A program made the position numbers and the translations under genes. The notes beneath the pieces were generated by a model that made no database searches, was not told where the DNA came from, and was given only the letters and a program-made list of their open reading frames with translations. 64,000 nt of DNA from Bacillota bacterium (GTDB lineage Bacteria > Bacillota > Clostridia > Oscillospirales > Ruminococcaceae): contig JAEWWT010000014.1 in the NCBI GenBank assembly GCA_023396225.1, positions 124,001 to 188,000 on the forward strand, read 5' to 3'. Every line of letters starts with the position of its first letter. Position 1 is the stretch's first letter. Shown piece by piece: positions 43,458-51,607 of the stretch.

Positions 43458-45209
43458 ATGTTTGTAAACGACACATTAGGTAGCTATTTTGATAAAACTT
43501 GTGACAATTATGGTAACCGTGAAGCAATCGTATTTCCTTCGATGAATATCCGGTATAGCTATAAACAGTTTAAGGAGTTGTCCAATAAACTTGCAAAAGG
43601 ACTTATTGCTTTAGGCATAAAAAAAGATGACCACATTGCAATTTTAGAACTTAATTCCCCTATTTGGATAGCTTTACAGATAGCAGCTGCAAAAATCGGC
43701 TGTGTAATAGTTTGCCTTAACACTGGGTATACTGCAAATGAACTTGAATACGTTCTTAATCATTCCGAATCAATATTATTACTATTATCTAGCGGCTATA
43801 AACGCAACAGTTTTATTGAAAACATTAAAGAGCTTTGTCCCGAGCTTGAAGTCTGTGCACCATGTACGCTGAAATCTGAACGTATTCCTAAATTAAAAAC
43901 AATAATTATGACTGATAATACTGAATATAATGGAACATTAACTATTAATAAACTTATTGAACTAGGCAGCACTGTTGATAATAATGCTCTCAATAATATC
44001 ACCGCAAAAATAGATTGTCAGGATCTTGTCAGTATTCAGTATACATCAGGTACTACAGGTAATCCTAAAGCCGTTATGTCAACGCATTTTTCAGTAGTTA
44101 ACAATGCTATTGTCTCGGGTGGAAAGCTTAATTACTCGGCAGATGACAAAGTACTACTATGCCTTCCTCTTTTCCATGTTATAGGATGTGTACTAAGTGC
44201 ATTGTCGGGATTGTTCTACGGAAGTACAATAGTAGTTGTTGAACGTTTTGAAACAGAAACTGTTCTGCAACATATCGAAAACGAACAATGTACTTTTTTT
44301 AATGGTGTTCCGTCAATGTTTATGTTTATGCTAAATCACGAAAACCTTGACAGCTATAATATAACCAGCTTAAATAAAGGGTTTGTAGCTGGTTCGTGTT
44401 GCAGCAGAGAGCTTATGCTTGATATTATAGAAAAACTTGGCATTACTGAACTTGCAAATGTTTTCGGTCAAACAGAAGCAATTGCCATTACTCAGACTTG
44501 CTTTTCGGACAGCCTTGAACAAAGATTGTGTACTATTGGTAAGCCGCTTGATGGAGTTGAAGCTAAAGTAATTGATATTATTACAGGTGAAAATATAGGT
44601 ATTAATCAAGCCGGTGAATTGTGCATAAAAACGGTTTATCTGATGAAAGGATATTATAAAGATACTGCAGCAACTCAAAAAGCAATTGATAAAAACGAAT
44701 GGCTTCATACAGGTGATCTTGCCATTATTGACGACAATGGGTATATAAGAATTATAGGGCGTGTAAAAGATATGATAATAAGAGGCGGAGAAAACATCTC
44801 TCCTGTTGAAATTGAAAATCATATTTGTCTTTTTGATGGAATAAGGGATGCTGCCGTTGTCGGTATACCTGACAAGCTTTTAGGTGAAGAAATATTTGCT
44901 TTTATTATTAAAGAACCGTCTGCTCAATTTACTTTTGAAGAAGTAAGAGAATTTTTAAATAAACGTTTGGCTAGATTTAAAATACCTAAGTATTTTTACT
45001 TTGCAGATAGTTTTCCTGTCACATCCAGCGGGAAAATCCGTAAATTTGCATTAAAAGAAATTGCTGTTAAAAAACTATTACTTGAAAATAAAGAAAAGAA
45101 TGTTTCTGTAAAGAATATAACAAAATATAACGTTACACTCGCTTTACCATCCAAAACAAAATTTAAAATCATTTGTCAGAAATCAAAAATTTTACATTAT
45201 CACAATTAA
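43458..45209 (+). CDS. AMP-dependent acyl-CoA synthetase/ligase
   Basis: A 583-residue class I adenylate-forming enzyme of the fatty acyl-CoA ligase branch. It has the P-loop YTSGTTGNPKAVMSTH, the FGQTEA motif, the LHTGDLAIID hinge region, GRVKDMIIRGGENISPVEIE and the C-terminal catalytic Lys in SSGKIRKFALKE. About 45 extra residues, basic and without a recognised motif, follow the usual end. It would activate a carboxylic acid as the CoA thioester for the KAS III-like protein upstream. GGGAGG precedes the ATG. Confidence 0.9.
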   Translation: MFVNDTLGSYFDKTCDNYGNREAIVFPSMNIRYSYKQFKELSNKLAKGLIALGIKKDDHIAILELNSPIWIALQIAAAKIGCVIVCLNTGYTANELEYVLNHSESILLLLSSGYKRNSFIENIKELCPELEVCAPCTLKSERIPKLKTIIMTDNTEYNGTLTINKLIELGSTVDNNALNNITAKIDCQDLVSIQYTSGTTGNPKAVMSTHFSVVNNAIVSGGKLNYSADDKVLLCLPLFHVIGCVLSALSGLFYGSTIVVVERFETETVLQHIENEQCTFFNGVPSMFMFMLNHENLDSYNITSLNKGFVAGSCCSRELMLDIIEKLGITELANVFGQTEAIAITQTCFSDSLEQRLCTIGKPLDGVEAKVIDIITGENIGINQAGELCIKTVYLMKGYYKDTAATQKAIDKNEWLHTGDLAIIDDNGYIRIIGRVKDMIIRGGENISPVEIENHICLFDGIRDAAVVGIPDKLLGEEIFAFIIKEPSAQFTFEEVREFLNKRLARFKIPKYFYFADSFPVTSSGKIRKFALKEIAVKKLLLENKEKNVSVKNITKYNVTLALPSKTKFKIICQKSKILHYHN

Positions 45210-45282
45210 AAAATGCTCTGTCTTAAATATAACAAATATGTTTTATTGACAAAATAACAATAAACTAAATATAATAAAAACA

Positions 45283-45323
45283 AACCGCCACATTTAGTGC
45301 TATTTACACTAAATGTGGCGGTT
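45283..45323 (-). terminator. Perfect 17-bp hairpin oriented as a minus-strand terminator
   Basis: AACCGCCACATTTAGTG (45283-45299) and CACTAAATGTGGCGGTT (45307-45323), loop CTATTTA. The T-rich tail (TTTGTTTTTAT) is on the minus strand only; on the plus strand the hairpin is followed by A residues. Both flanking genes are on the plus strand, so it may stop antisense transcription or end the ligase transcript without a good T-run. Confidence 0.6.
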
Positions 45324-45507
45324 AAAAATATAAACTTATATTTTATAAAGATTATTTTTTAAACCTGATACAAAAGAAAAACTGTAAAAATGACAACAAT
45401 ATTCAAAACCAATATTATATACAATTAATAGTAAATATATTTACAAAACAATGGTGTTTTATTAATAAATCATTCAAAAATATGTGGTATTCTTTTTATA
45501 AAATATA

Positions 45508-45529
45508 GGTAAGTAAATACTTACTTACC
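45508..45529. promoter_or_regulatory. Putative TetR-family operator
   Basis: Perfect palindrome GGTAAGTAA-ATAC-TTACTTACC, 44 bases before the tetR-like ATG. TTACTTAC/GTAAGTAA half-sites are typical of TetR-family operators, so autoregulation is likely. Confidence 0.7.
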
Positions 45530-45572
45530 AAAAAACTTGCATTAGTTTATTATATAAAACATAGGGGGTATT

Positions 45573-46163
45573 ATGGATCAGTCATTTTTAGAACGAAAAG
45601 ACAGAATTATTTTATCTACAATAGACTTAATGAATGAATTTGGAACTCAATCCGTTTCAACAAAAAAGATTGCCCTTAGAGAAGGTATAACTGAAGCTGC
45701 AATATTCAAGCATTTTCCTAAAAAAAACGATTTGCTGCTTGCTGTTCTGGAGTATTTCTCTAAATACGACAATGATATATACGAATCTGTAAAGTTAGGA
45801 AGTATGAATCCATTTGAAGCAATAACTTTTTATGTTGATATGTATTCCTCTTATTATCAAAGCTATCCTGCTGTTACGGTTATTCTTCATTCATTTAACG
45901 AATTTAAATATAATAAAAAACTTACACAAAAAGTTCAGGATATTATTGAAATGCGAAAAAATTTTTTTAAGGAATACATTATTAAGGCCCAGGAAAACAA
46001 CGAAATTTCTACTGAATTAAATTCAGATATACTGGTTGATGTTTTTATAGGCTCATTAAACGAAATTTGTTTCAGATGGCGTATGTCAGATTATAGTTTT
46101 TCATTAAAAGAAAAATGCTCTTTGGCTGTGAATATATTGCTCAACGAATTTAAAATTAAATGA
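45573..46163 (+). CDS. TetR/AcrR family transcriptional regulator
   Basis: A 196-residue repressor-type protein. The N-terminal helix-turn-helix is clear (ILSTIDLMNEFGTQSVSTKKIALREGITEAAIFKHFPKKNDLLLAVLEYF, about 12-61) and is followed by an all-helical ligand domain. AGGGGG precedes the ATG. A palindromic operator sits in its promoter region. It lies between the acyl ligase and cheY genes, so it may control the KAS III-like/ligase pair, the chemosensory genes or both; its ligand could be an acyl-CoA, but this is inference. Confidence 0.93.
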   Translation: MDQSFLERKDRIILSTIDLMNEFGTQSVSTKKIALREGITEAAIFKHFPKKNDLLLAVLEYFSKYDNDIYESVKLGSMNPFEAITFYVDMYSSYYQSYPAVTVILHSFNEFKYNKKLTQKVQDIIEMRKNFFKEYIIKAQENNEISTELNSDILVDVFIGSLNEICFRWRMSDYSFSLKEKCSLAVNILLNEFKIK

Positions 46164-46179
46164 AAGGGATGATCAGATT

Positions 46180-46542
46180 ATGATTAAGGTACTGATAGTT
46201 GATGACGCAGCTTTTATGAGGCTTTCAATACGAACCATTCTCGAGCAGAACGGATTTGAGGTTGTAGCCGAAGCTGCAAACGGAGAAGAAGCTGTTGATA
46301 AATACTTTGAAATCAAGCCAGATTTGGTTACAATGGACATAACAATGCCTGTTATGGGCGGTATTGAAGCAGCCGAAAAAATATGCAAAGCCGACAAGTC
46401 CGCGCGAATAGTTATGGTTTCGGCGATGGGTCAGGAAAGGATTGTTATTGATGCTGTTAAAGTTGGTGCAAAGTCGTTTATTGTAAAACCGTTCAAGTCC
46501 GAGCGTGTTGTTGAAGTTTTGACACAGGTGGCGGCAAATTAG
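46180..46542 (+). CDS. cheY: Chemotaxis response regulator CheY
   Basis: A 120-residue stand-alone receiver. It has the acidic pair (VDDAAFMR), phosphoacceptor Asp53 (VTMDITMP), the Ser switch (MVSAMGQE) and Lys104 (VKPFK). The sequence GGIEAAEKICKADKSARIVMVSAMGQ is typical of CheY proteins in Clostridia chemotaxis clusters. It follows the tetR-like gene by 16 bases and precedes cheA. The output here is unknown because no flagellar genes are in view. Confidence 0.93.
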   Translation: MIKVLIVDDAAFMRLSIRTILEQNGFEVVAEAANGEEAVDKYFEIKPDLVTMDITMPVMGGIEAAEKICKADKSARIVMVSAMGQERIVIDAVKVGAKSFIVKPFKSERVVEVLTQVAAN

Positions 46543-46570
46543 CATATTTTTTTAAAAGGAGGTGGATCAG

Positions 46571-48646
46571 TTGTCAGATAATACTATAACCGAGCCTATG
46601 CTTGAAATGTATATATTTGAAACATCTCAGATGCTTGAACAGCTTGAACAGGTAATTATGTCAAGTGAAAAAATTGGAGCATATGAACAGGATGCAATAA
46701 ATGAAATATTCCGTTTTATGCATACAATTAAAGGTTCATCAGCTATGATGCTTTTTAACAACATTGGAACACTTGCACATTCTATTGAAGATATATTCTT
46801 TTTCTTAAGAGAGAAAAAGCCAAGCAAGATTAACTGCTCGGCATTGTCGGATCTGGTATTTGAAGCAATAGATTTCATCAAAATCGAAATTGAAAAAATC
46901 AAAAACGGAGATATGGCAGCTAGTGATGCGGAAAATATGATTGCCAACAACAAAGATTTTCTGACAATGCTTAAACAGCAAAACAACATTTCCGAAGATA
47001 CTGTGAATCCGCCCAGTCAAAAGAAACAGCAATACTACATAGCTCCCGAGAAAAAAACTGAACAGAAACCAAAGAACACCTATACAGCAAAGGTATATTT
47101 TCAGGATGATTGCGAAATGGAAAATGTCAGAGCATTTACCATTGTTCATAATCTGACAGAGTTTGCAGAAGATCTTGTTTACAACCCCAATGATATTATT
47201 GAAAATGACAATAGTTCTGCATACATTAGGGAAAACGGTTTTGAAATTTTTTTTAAGTCGGACAGTGATTATGAAACCATAAACAGTTTTTTTGAGCATA
47301 CTGTTTTTTTGAAGAAGATGGAATTATCCTTACTGGATAAACCAGATAAGCTTATTGAGCTGAAAGAAAATCAAGCAAAAGAGCCGGACGATAATTCCGT
47401 AAAAATGCCGAAGATTGAAAAGACATTATGCAGTGATACTGCGTCTGTTTCAAAAGAAGGATCTTCAGGTCAAAGTGTAATAAGCGTAAACGTTTCAAAG
47501 CTTGACCGCCTTATGGACCTTGTCGGTGAAATGGTTATTGCAGAGGAAATGGTAACTCATAACCCTGAGGTTGAGAAAATGAACATTGATTCCTTTGCCA
47601 AAGCCACAAGACAGCTTCATAAAATTACTTCCGAACTACAGGATATGGTTATGGCAGTAAGGATGATTCCTCTTTCTTCAACATTTTTAAAAATGCACCG
47701 AATTGTCAGGGATATGTGCAAGAAACTTAATAAGGACGTTGAGCTTGTTGTAATAGGTGAAGAAACCGAGGTTGACAAAACAATTATCGAACGAATTTCA
47801 GATCCTCTTATGCATATTATACGCAACTCCATTGACCACGGAATAGAAGATAAATCTGAAAGAATTTCGCAAGGAAAAGACCCAACTGGCAAAATCACAT
47901 TGGAGGCTAAGAATTCCGGAAGCGACGTGTTAATTATTATTAGGGATGACGGCAAAGGACTAGATAAGGAAAAGATACTCAAAAAAGCTCGTGAAAACGA
48001 CCTTATTCGCAAAAATGCAAACGATATGTCAGATAAGGAAATTTTCAATCTTATTCTTCTTCCCGGCTTTTCAACCAAGGAAAGCGTAACGGAATTTTCA
48101 GGACGAGGTGTGGGAATGGATGTAGTGGTAAAAAACCTTGAATCAATTGAGGGTTCTGTGAATGTTGACAGTGTTTCGGGAAAAGGAACAACAATTACTC
48201 TTAAAATACCGCTGACACTTGCAATAATTGACGGCATGAACATTCAGGTGGGAAATGCAAGATATACCATTCCTATAACTGCAATAAAAGAATCGTTTAA
48301 GCCTTGTGAGGATGAATGCTTTGTGGATTCGGACAACAACGAAATGATTATGGTGCGGGGACAGTGCTACCCTATTCTTAGGCTTCATGAATTTTTCAAT
48401 GTCAATACAAAATTTAAGACTCTACATGAGGGCATTTTAATTATTGTTGAGCAGGACGGAAAAATGCTTTGCATTTTTGCTGATAAACTTTTAGGGAAAC
48501 AGCAGGTGGTAGTAAAAGCTCTTCCAAATTATATTAAAAGCTTGAAAAAAATTAAGGGACTGTCTGGATGCACCATATTAGGCGACGGCAGCATCAGCTT
48601 GATACTGGATATTATCGGTTTAAGTAATCTGCGTGCAATTCAATAA
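46571..48646 (+). CDS. cheA: Chemotaxis histidine kinase CheA
   Basis: A 691-residue CheA. Order: Hpt/P1 with the phospho-His in FMHTIKGSSAMM (His51), a P2-like domain (about 165-265) for CheY docking, a dimerisation domain beginning VNVSKLDRLMDLVGEMVIAEEM, the ATPase domain (HIIRNSIDHGIED, DDGKGLD, GRGVGMDVV) and a CheW-like domain at the end. It autophosphorylates in response to receptor state. The start is the TTG at 46571, eight bases after AAAGGAGG; a GTG at 46562 overlaps that site and is rejected. Confidence 0.95.
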   Translation: MSDNTITEPMLEMYIFETSQMLEQLEQVIMSSEKIGAYEQDAINEIFRFMHTIKGSSAMMLFNNIGTLAHSIEDIFFFLREKKPSKINCSALSDLVFEAIDFIKIEIEKIKNGDMAASDAENMIANNKDFLTMLKQQNNISEDTVNPPSQKKQQYYIAPEKKTEQKPKNTYTAKVYFQDDCEMENVRAFTIVHNLTEFAEDLVYNPNDIIENDNSSAYIRENGFEIFFKSDSDYETINSFFEHTVFLKKMELSLLDKPDKLIELKENQAKEPDDNSVKMPKIEKTLCSDTASVSKEGSSGQSVISVNVSKLDRLMDLVGEMVIAEEMVTHNPEVEKMNIDSFAKATRQLHKITSELQDMVMAVRMIPLSSTFLKMHRIVRDMCKKLNKDVELVVIGEETEVDKTIIERISDPLMHIIRNSIDHGIEDKSERISQGKDPTGKITLEAKNSGSDVLIIIRDDGKGLDKEKILKKARENDLIRKNANDMSDKEIFNLILLPGFSTKESVTEFSGRGVGMDVVVKNLESIEGSVNVDSVSGKGTTITLKIPLTLAIIDGMNIQVGNARYTIPITAIKESFKPCEDECFVDSDNNEMIMVRGQCYPILRLHEFFNVNTKFKTLHEGILIIVEQDGKMLCIFADKLLGKQQVVVKALPNYIKSLKKIKGLSGCTILGDGSISLILDIIGLSNLRAIQ

Positions 48647-48729
48647 TTATTTTCTTTATGATTACATAGCAAAATTCTATATACACATTCAAAGTTACCT
48701 AAATAATACTTGAAGAAAGGACGACTGTC

Positions 48730-49242
48730 ATGAGTAAAAATAATGAAGATGAAATACTTGACTATGATGATGACGATGATGATGAAGACACTCAAAAAGG
48801 CAAATTTTTAACATTTGATATCGGCAAGGAATCTTACGGAATAGGCATTGAATTTGTTACTGAGATTATTGGAATTCTTCCTATAGCTGAAATACCTGAG
48901 CTTCCATGCTATATTAAAGGGATTATCAATTTAAGGGGCAAAATCATTCCAGTAATGGACGTAAGACTGCGCTTTAAAAAGCCACCAAAGGAATATAACG
49001 GCAGAACATGTGTAATTGTGATTGACATTCTTAATTTTTCAGTAGGGTTAATTGTAGACAGCGTTGCGGAAGTAGTAAACATACCCGATGAAAATATTGT
49101 TCCTCCTCCCTCAACAAGTACCGGGTTTTCAAATAAGTACATAAGTGGAATAGGTAAAATAGGCAGTGACGTCAAGCTTCTTTTAAGCTGTGAATATCTT
49201 CTTGCAAAGGATGAGCTTGAGCATATAAGCAGTCTGAATTAA
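48730..49242 (+). CDS. cheW: Chemotaxis coupling protein CheW
   Basis: A 170-residue CheW with an unusual acidic N-terminal run (about residues 6-21, mostly Asp and Glu) before the standard domain: FLTFDIGKESYGIGIEFVTEI, IPELPCYIKGIINLRGKIIPVMDVRLRF, and VDSVAEVVNIP. It couples receptors to CheA. GAAAGGACG precedes the ATG. It lies between cheA and a receptor gene. Confidence 0.94.
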   Translation: MSKNNEDEILDYDDDDDDEDTQKGKFLTFDIGKESYGIGIEFVTEIIGILPIAEIPELPCYIKGIINLRGKIIPVMDVRLRFKKPPKEYNGRTCVIVIDILNFSVGLIVDSVAEVVNIPDENIVPPPSTSTGFSNKYISGIGKIGSDVKLLLSCEYLLAKDELEHISSLN

Positions 49243-49269
49243 CAAAATAAAAGATGGGGTGGAATTAGT

Positions 49270-51522
49270 ATGCAATGGTTTTATGATTTAAAAATAAGAA
49301 CAAAGTTATTATCAGGTTTTATTACAGTAGCAATAATTGCAGGTATCATCGGCGCTGTCGGCTATTTTAACATTCAAACACTGAATAACTCTGATACAGA
49401 GCTTTACGAAAACATGACAGTTCCTATTACTCTTATGACCAACTTTTCAACAGACTTTCAGAGGATTCGTGTAAATATGCGTGACATGATAATCACTGAT
49501 GATTCCACGGAAATAGAAGACAAAATCAACAAAATTGCCGAATTAAGATCAAATGTTGATAAAAACATGGAGGAATTCAGCAACTCCATATCATCTGATG
49601 ATATGCAAAAAACCTATGACAAGCTGACTGAAGCAAGAAAAGAATTTGCAAAACAGTATACTATAGTTGAGGACCTGGTAAGAGCTAACAAGGATGAGCA
49701 GGCTTTGGTTCTAATAGCAGAAACAGGTAATATGGGTATTGCCTCAAGATCTGAGCAGGATCTTATTGCTGAATTAATTTCCATGAAGCTTGAGGAGGCA
49801 CATCAAAAAGCAGAGACTAATACAGTAAAAGCAAATACTGCTGGAGTTATAATGATAATTGTACTTATTGCAGGCATAGTAATTGCCATTGCTTTCGGAT
49901 TGTTCTTAAGTAAAATTATCAGTACCCCAATCAACAGGCTTGCAGCAGCAGCCGATTTGCTTGCTGTAGGTGACGTTAATGTGAATATTAAGTCAAGCTC
50001 AAAGGATGAGGTTGGTTTCTTAATGGATTCTTTTGAGAAAATGGCACTCAATATTGAGTATCAGGCAAAGACTGCCGAAATGATAGCAAACGGTGATTTT
50101 TCAATGGAGGTTATCCCTAAATCAGATAAGGATATTCTTTCGAAAAGTATTAAAACAATGGTCACTACACTTAAAAACCTTGTTAATGAAGCATCAATGC
50201 TTACACAGGCGGCTGTAGAAGGAAAGCTTTCCACACGTGGAAATACAATGAATTTTAGCGGCGGATACAGGGATATTGTAAGTGGCGTCAACAGTACGCT
50301 CGATTCTGTAATTGCTCCTGTTCAGGAAGCTGCTGCAGTGCTGAAAGAAATGTCGGAGGGAAATCTCCAGGTAAGAGTTGTCGGGAATTATATGGGTGAT
50401 CATGCCGAAATTAAAAATGCTCTTAATGATACTCTTGAAGCCCTTTCAAGTTACATAAAGGAAATATCATATGTTTTAAGCGAAATGGCTGATTCTAATC
50501 TTGATCTTTCAATAAACAATGAGTACAAGGGCGACTTCTCTCAGATTAAGGAAGCACTAACTTTGATTGTTTCATCACTTAACGACGTTCTGAGCGATGT
50601 AAATAGTGCTACAGATCAGGTTGCACTGGGTTCAAGACAGGTTTCAGATTCAAGCATCTCTCTCTCTCAGGGAGCTACTGAACAGGCAAGTTCAATTGAA
50701 GAGCTTACAGCATCAATTGAACAAATTGCAAGCCAGACAAAGACAAACGCACATAACGCGGATCACGCAAGAACTATTGCCGAAACTGCACGAAATGATG
50801 CCGCACAGGGTAATGAACAAATGCAACATATGCTCAAAGCAATTGCAGAAATTAATGAATCATCAAACAATATTTCAAAGATAATCAAGGTTATTGATGA
50901 AATTGCCTTCCAAACAAACATTCTTGCTCTTAACGCCGCAGTTGAAGCAGCTCGTGCAGGCAAGCACGGCAAGGGCTTTGCAGTAGTTGCGGAAGAAGTA
51001 AGAACTCTTGCAGCACGTTCGGCAAGCGCCGCAAAGGAAACTACAGATATGATTGAAGGCTCAATTGTTAATGTTGAAGAAGGAACAAAAATTGCAAATA
51101 CAACAGCACAGGCACTTAACAACATAGTTTTAGGAGTAGCTGAAGTTGCAAGTCTGGTTGATAATATTGCCACCGCTTCAAATGAACAGGCAAACGGCGT
51201 TGAGCAGATTAACCTTGGAATTATGCAGATTTCTGAAGTTGTTCAGTCAACCTCAGCAACCTCAGAGGAAACAGCTGCCGCTTCCGAAGAGCTTTCTGGA
51301 CAAGCTGATCTGCTGAAATCACAAGTAAGCAAATTCAGGCTTAAAAGACAAGACAGATCGGGGGGCTATCGTGGATATGATAATTTTAGTCCCGAAATGA
51401 CTAAAATGCTGTCAGAAATGAATGACACAGCTAAAAAGGTGAAATCACCAAAAAACCCCTCCCCTAAAGCAATTACAACTAAAAAAAATGCAATGAACGA
51501 TAAAGAATTCGGAAAGTACTAA
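49270..51522 (+). CDS. Methyl-accepting chemotaxis protein with repeated HAMP-like domains
   Basis: A 750-residue receptor. There is a membrane segment near 12-33, a four-helix-bundle sensor (about 35-190), a second membrane segment (about 192-215), then a long run of HAMP-like repeats (LAAAADLLAVGDVNVNI, MIANGDFSMEVI, AVEGKLSTR, EMSEGNLQVRV, EMADSNLDLSI) before the signalling hairpin with the tip IDEIAFQTNILALNAAVEAARAG. The C-terminal tail is basic and low in complexity. Long poly-HAMP chains occur in Clostridia receptors. It is the receptor of the local cheYAW cluster. Confidence 0.93.
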   Translation: MQWFYDLKIRTKLLSGFITVAIIAGIIGAVGYFNIQTLNNSDTELYENMTVPITLMTNFSTDFQRIRVNMRDMIITDDSTEIEDKINKIAELRSNVDKNMEEFSNSISSDDMQKTYDKLTEARKEFAKQYTIVEDLVRANKDEQALVLIAETGNMGIASRSEQDLIAELISMKLEEAHQKAETNTVKANTAGVIMIIVLIAGIVIAIAFGLFLSKIISTPINRLAAAADLLAVGDVNVNIKSSSKDEVGFLMDSFEKMALNIEYQAKTAEMIANGDFSMEVIPKSDKDILSKSIKTMVTTLKNLVNEASMLTQAAVEGKLSTRGNTMNFSGGYRDIVSGVNSTLDSVIAPVQEAAAVLKEMSEGNLQVRVVGNYMGDHAEIKNALNDTLEALSSYIKEISYVLSEMADSNLDLSINNEYKGDFSQIKEALTLIVSSLNDVLSDVNSATDQVALGSRQVSDSSISLSQGATEQASSIEELTASIEQIASQTKTNAHNADHARTIAETARNDAAQGNEQMQHMLKAIAEINESSNNISKIIKVIDEIAFQTNILALNAAVEAARAGKHGKGFAVVAEEVRTLAARSASAAKETTDMIEGSIVNVEEGTKIANTTAQALNNIVLGVAEVASLVDNIATASNEQANGVEQINLGIMQISEVVQSTSATSEETAAASEELSGQADLLKSQVSKFRLKRQDRSGGYRGYDNFSPEMTKMLSEMNDTAKKVKSPKNPSPKAITTKKNAMNDKEFGKY

Positions 51523-51528
51523 GCTTAT

Positions 51529-51565
51529 AATTAAACCGGAGGGCATATACACCTCCGGTTTAATT
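51529..51565 (+). terminator. Perfect 14-bp hairpin after the receptor gene
   Basis: AATTAAACCGGAGG (51529-51542) and CCTCCGGTTTAATT (51552-51565), loop of nine bases. No T-run follows, so it may be a weak terminator or an mRNA-stabilising hairpin between the receptor and the hybrid kinase genes. Confidence 0.6.
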
Positions 51566-51607
51566 ACATAACAAAGTTATTTACTAATATAGTCGGGAGA
51601 GTTAGCT

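Larger units (their letters stand above)
45210..45572. other. 363-bp intergenic region with two palindromes
   Basis: Lies between the ligase and tetR genes. It holds the perfect hairpin at 45283-45323 and the putative TetR operator at 45508-45529 (listed separately). The rest is AT-rich and without coding potential. Confidence 0.6.

Noticed and set aside
46805..47299. 164-codon frame antisense to cheA
   Set aside because: It is a shadow of the cheA codon pattern, with no ribosome site and no family features.
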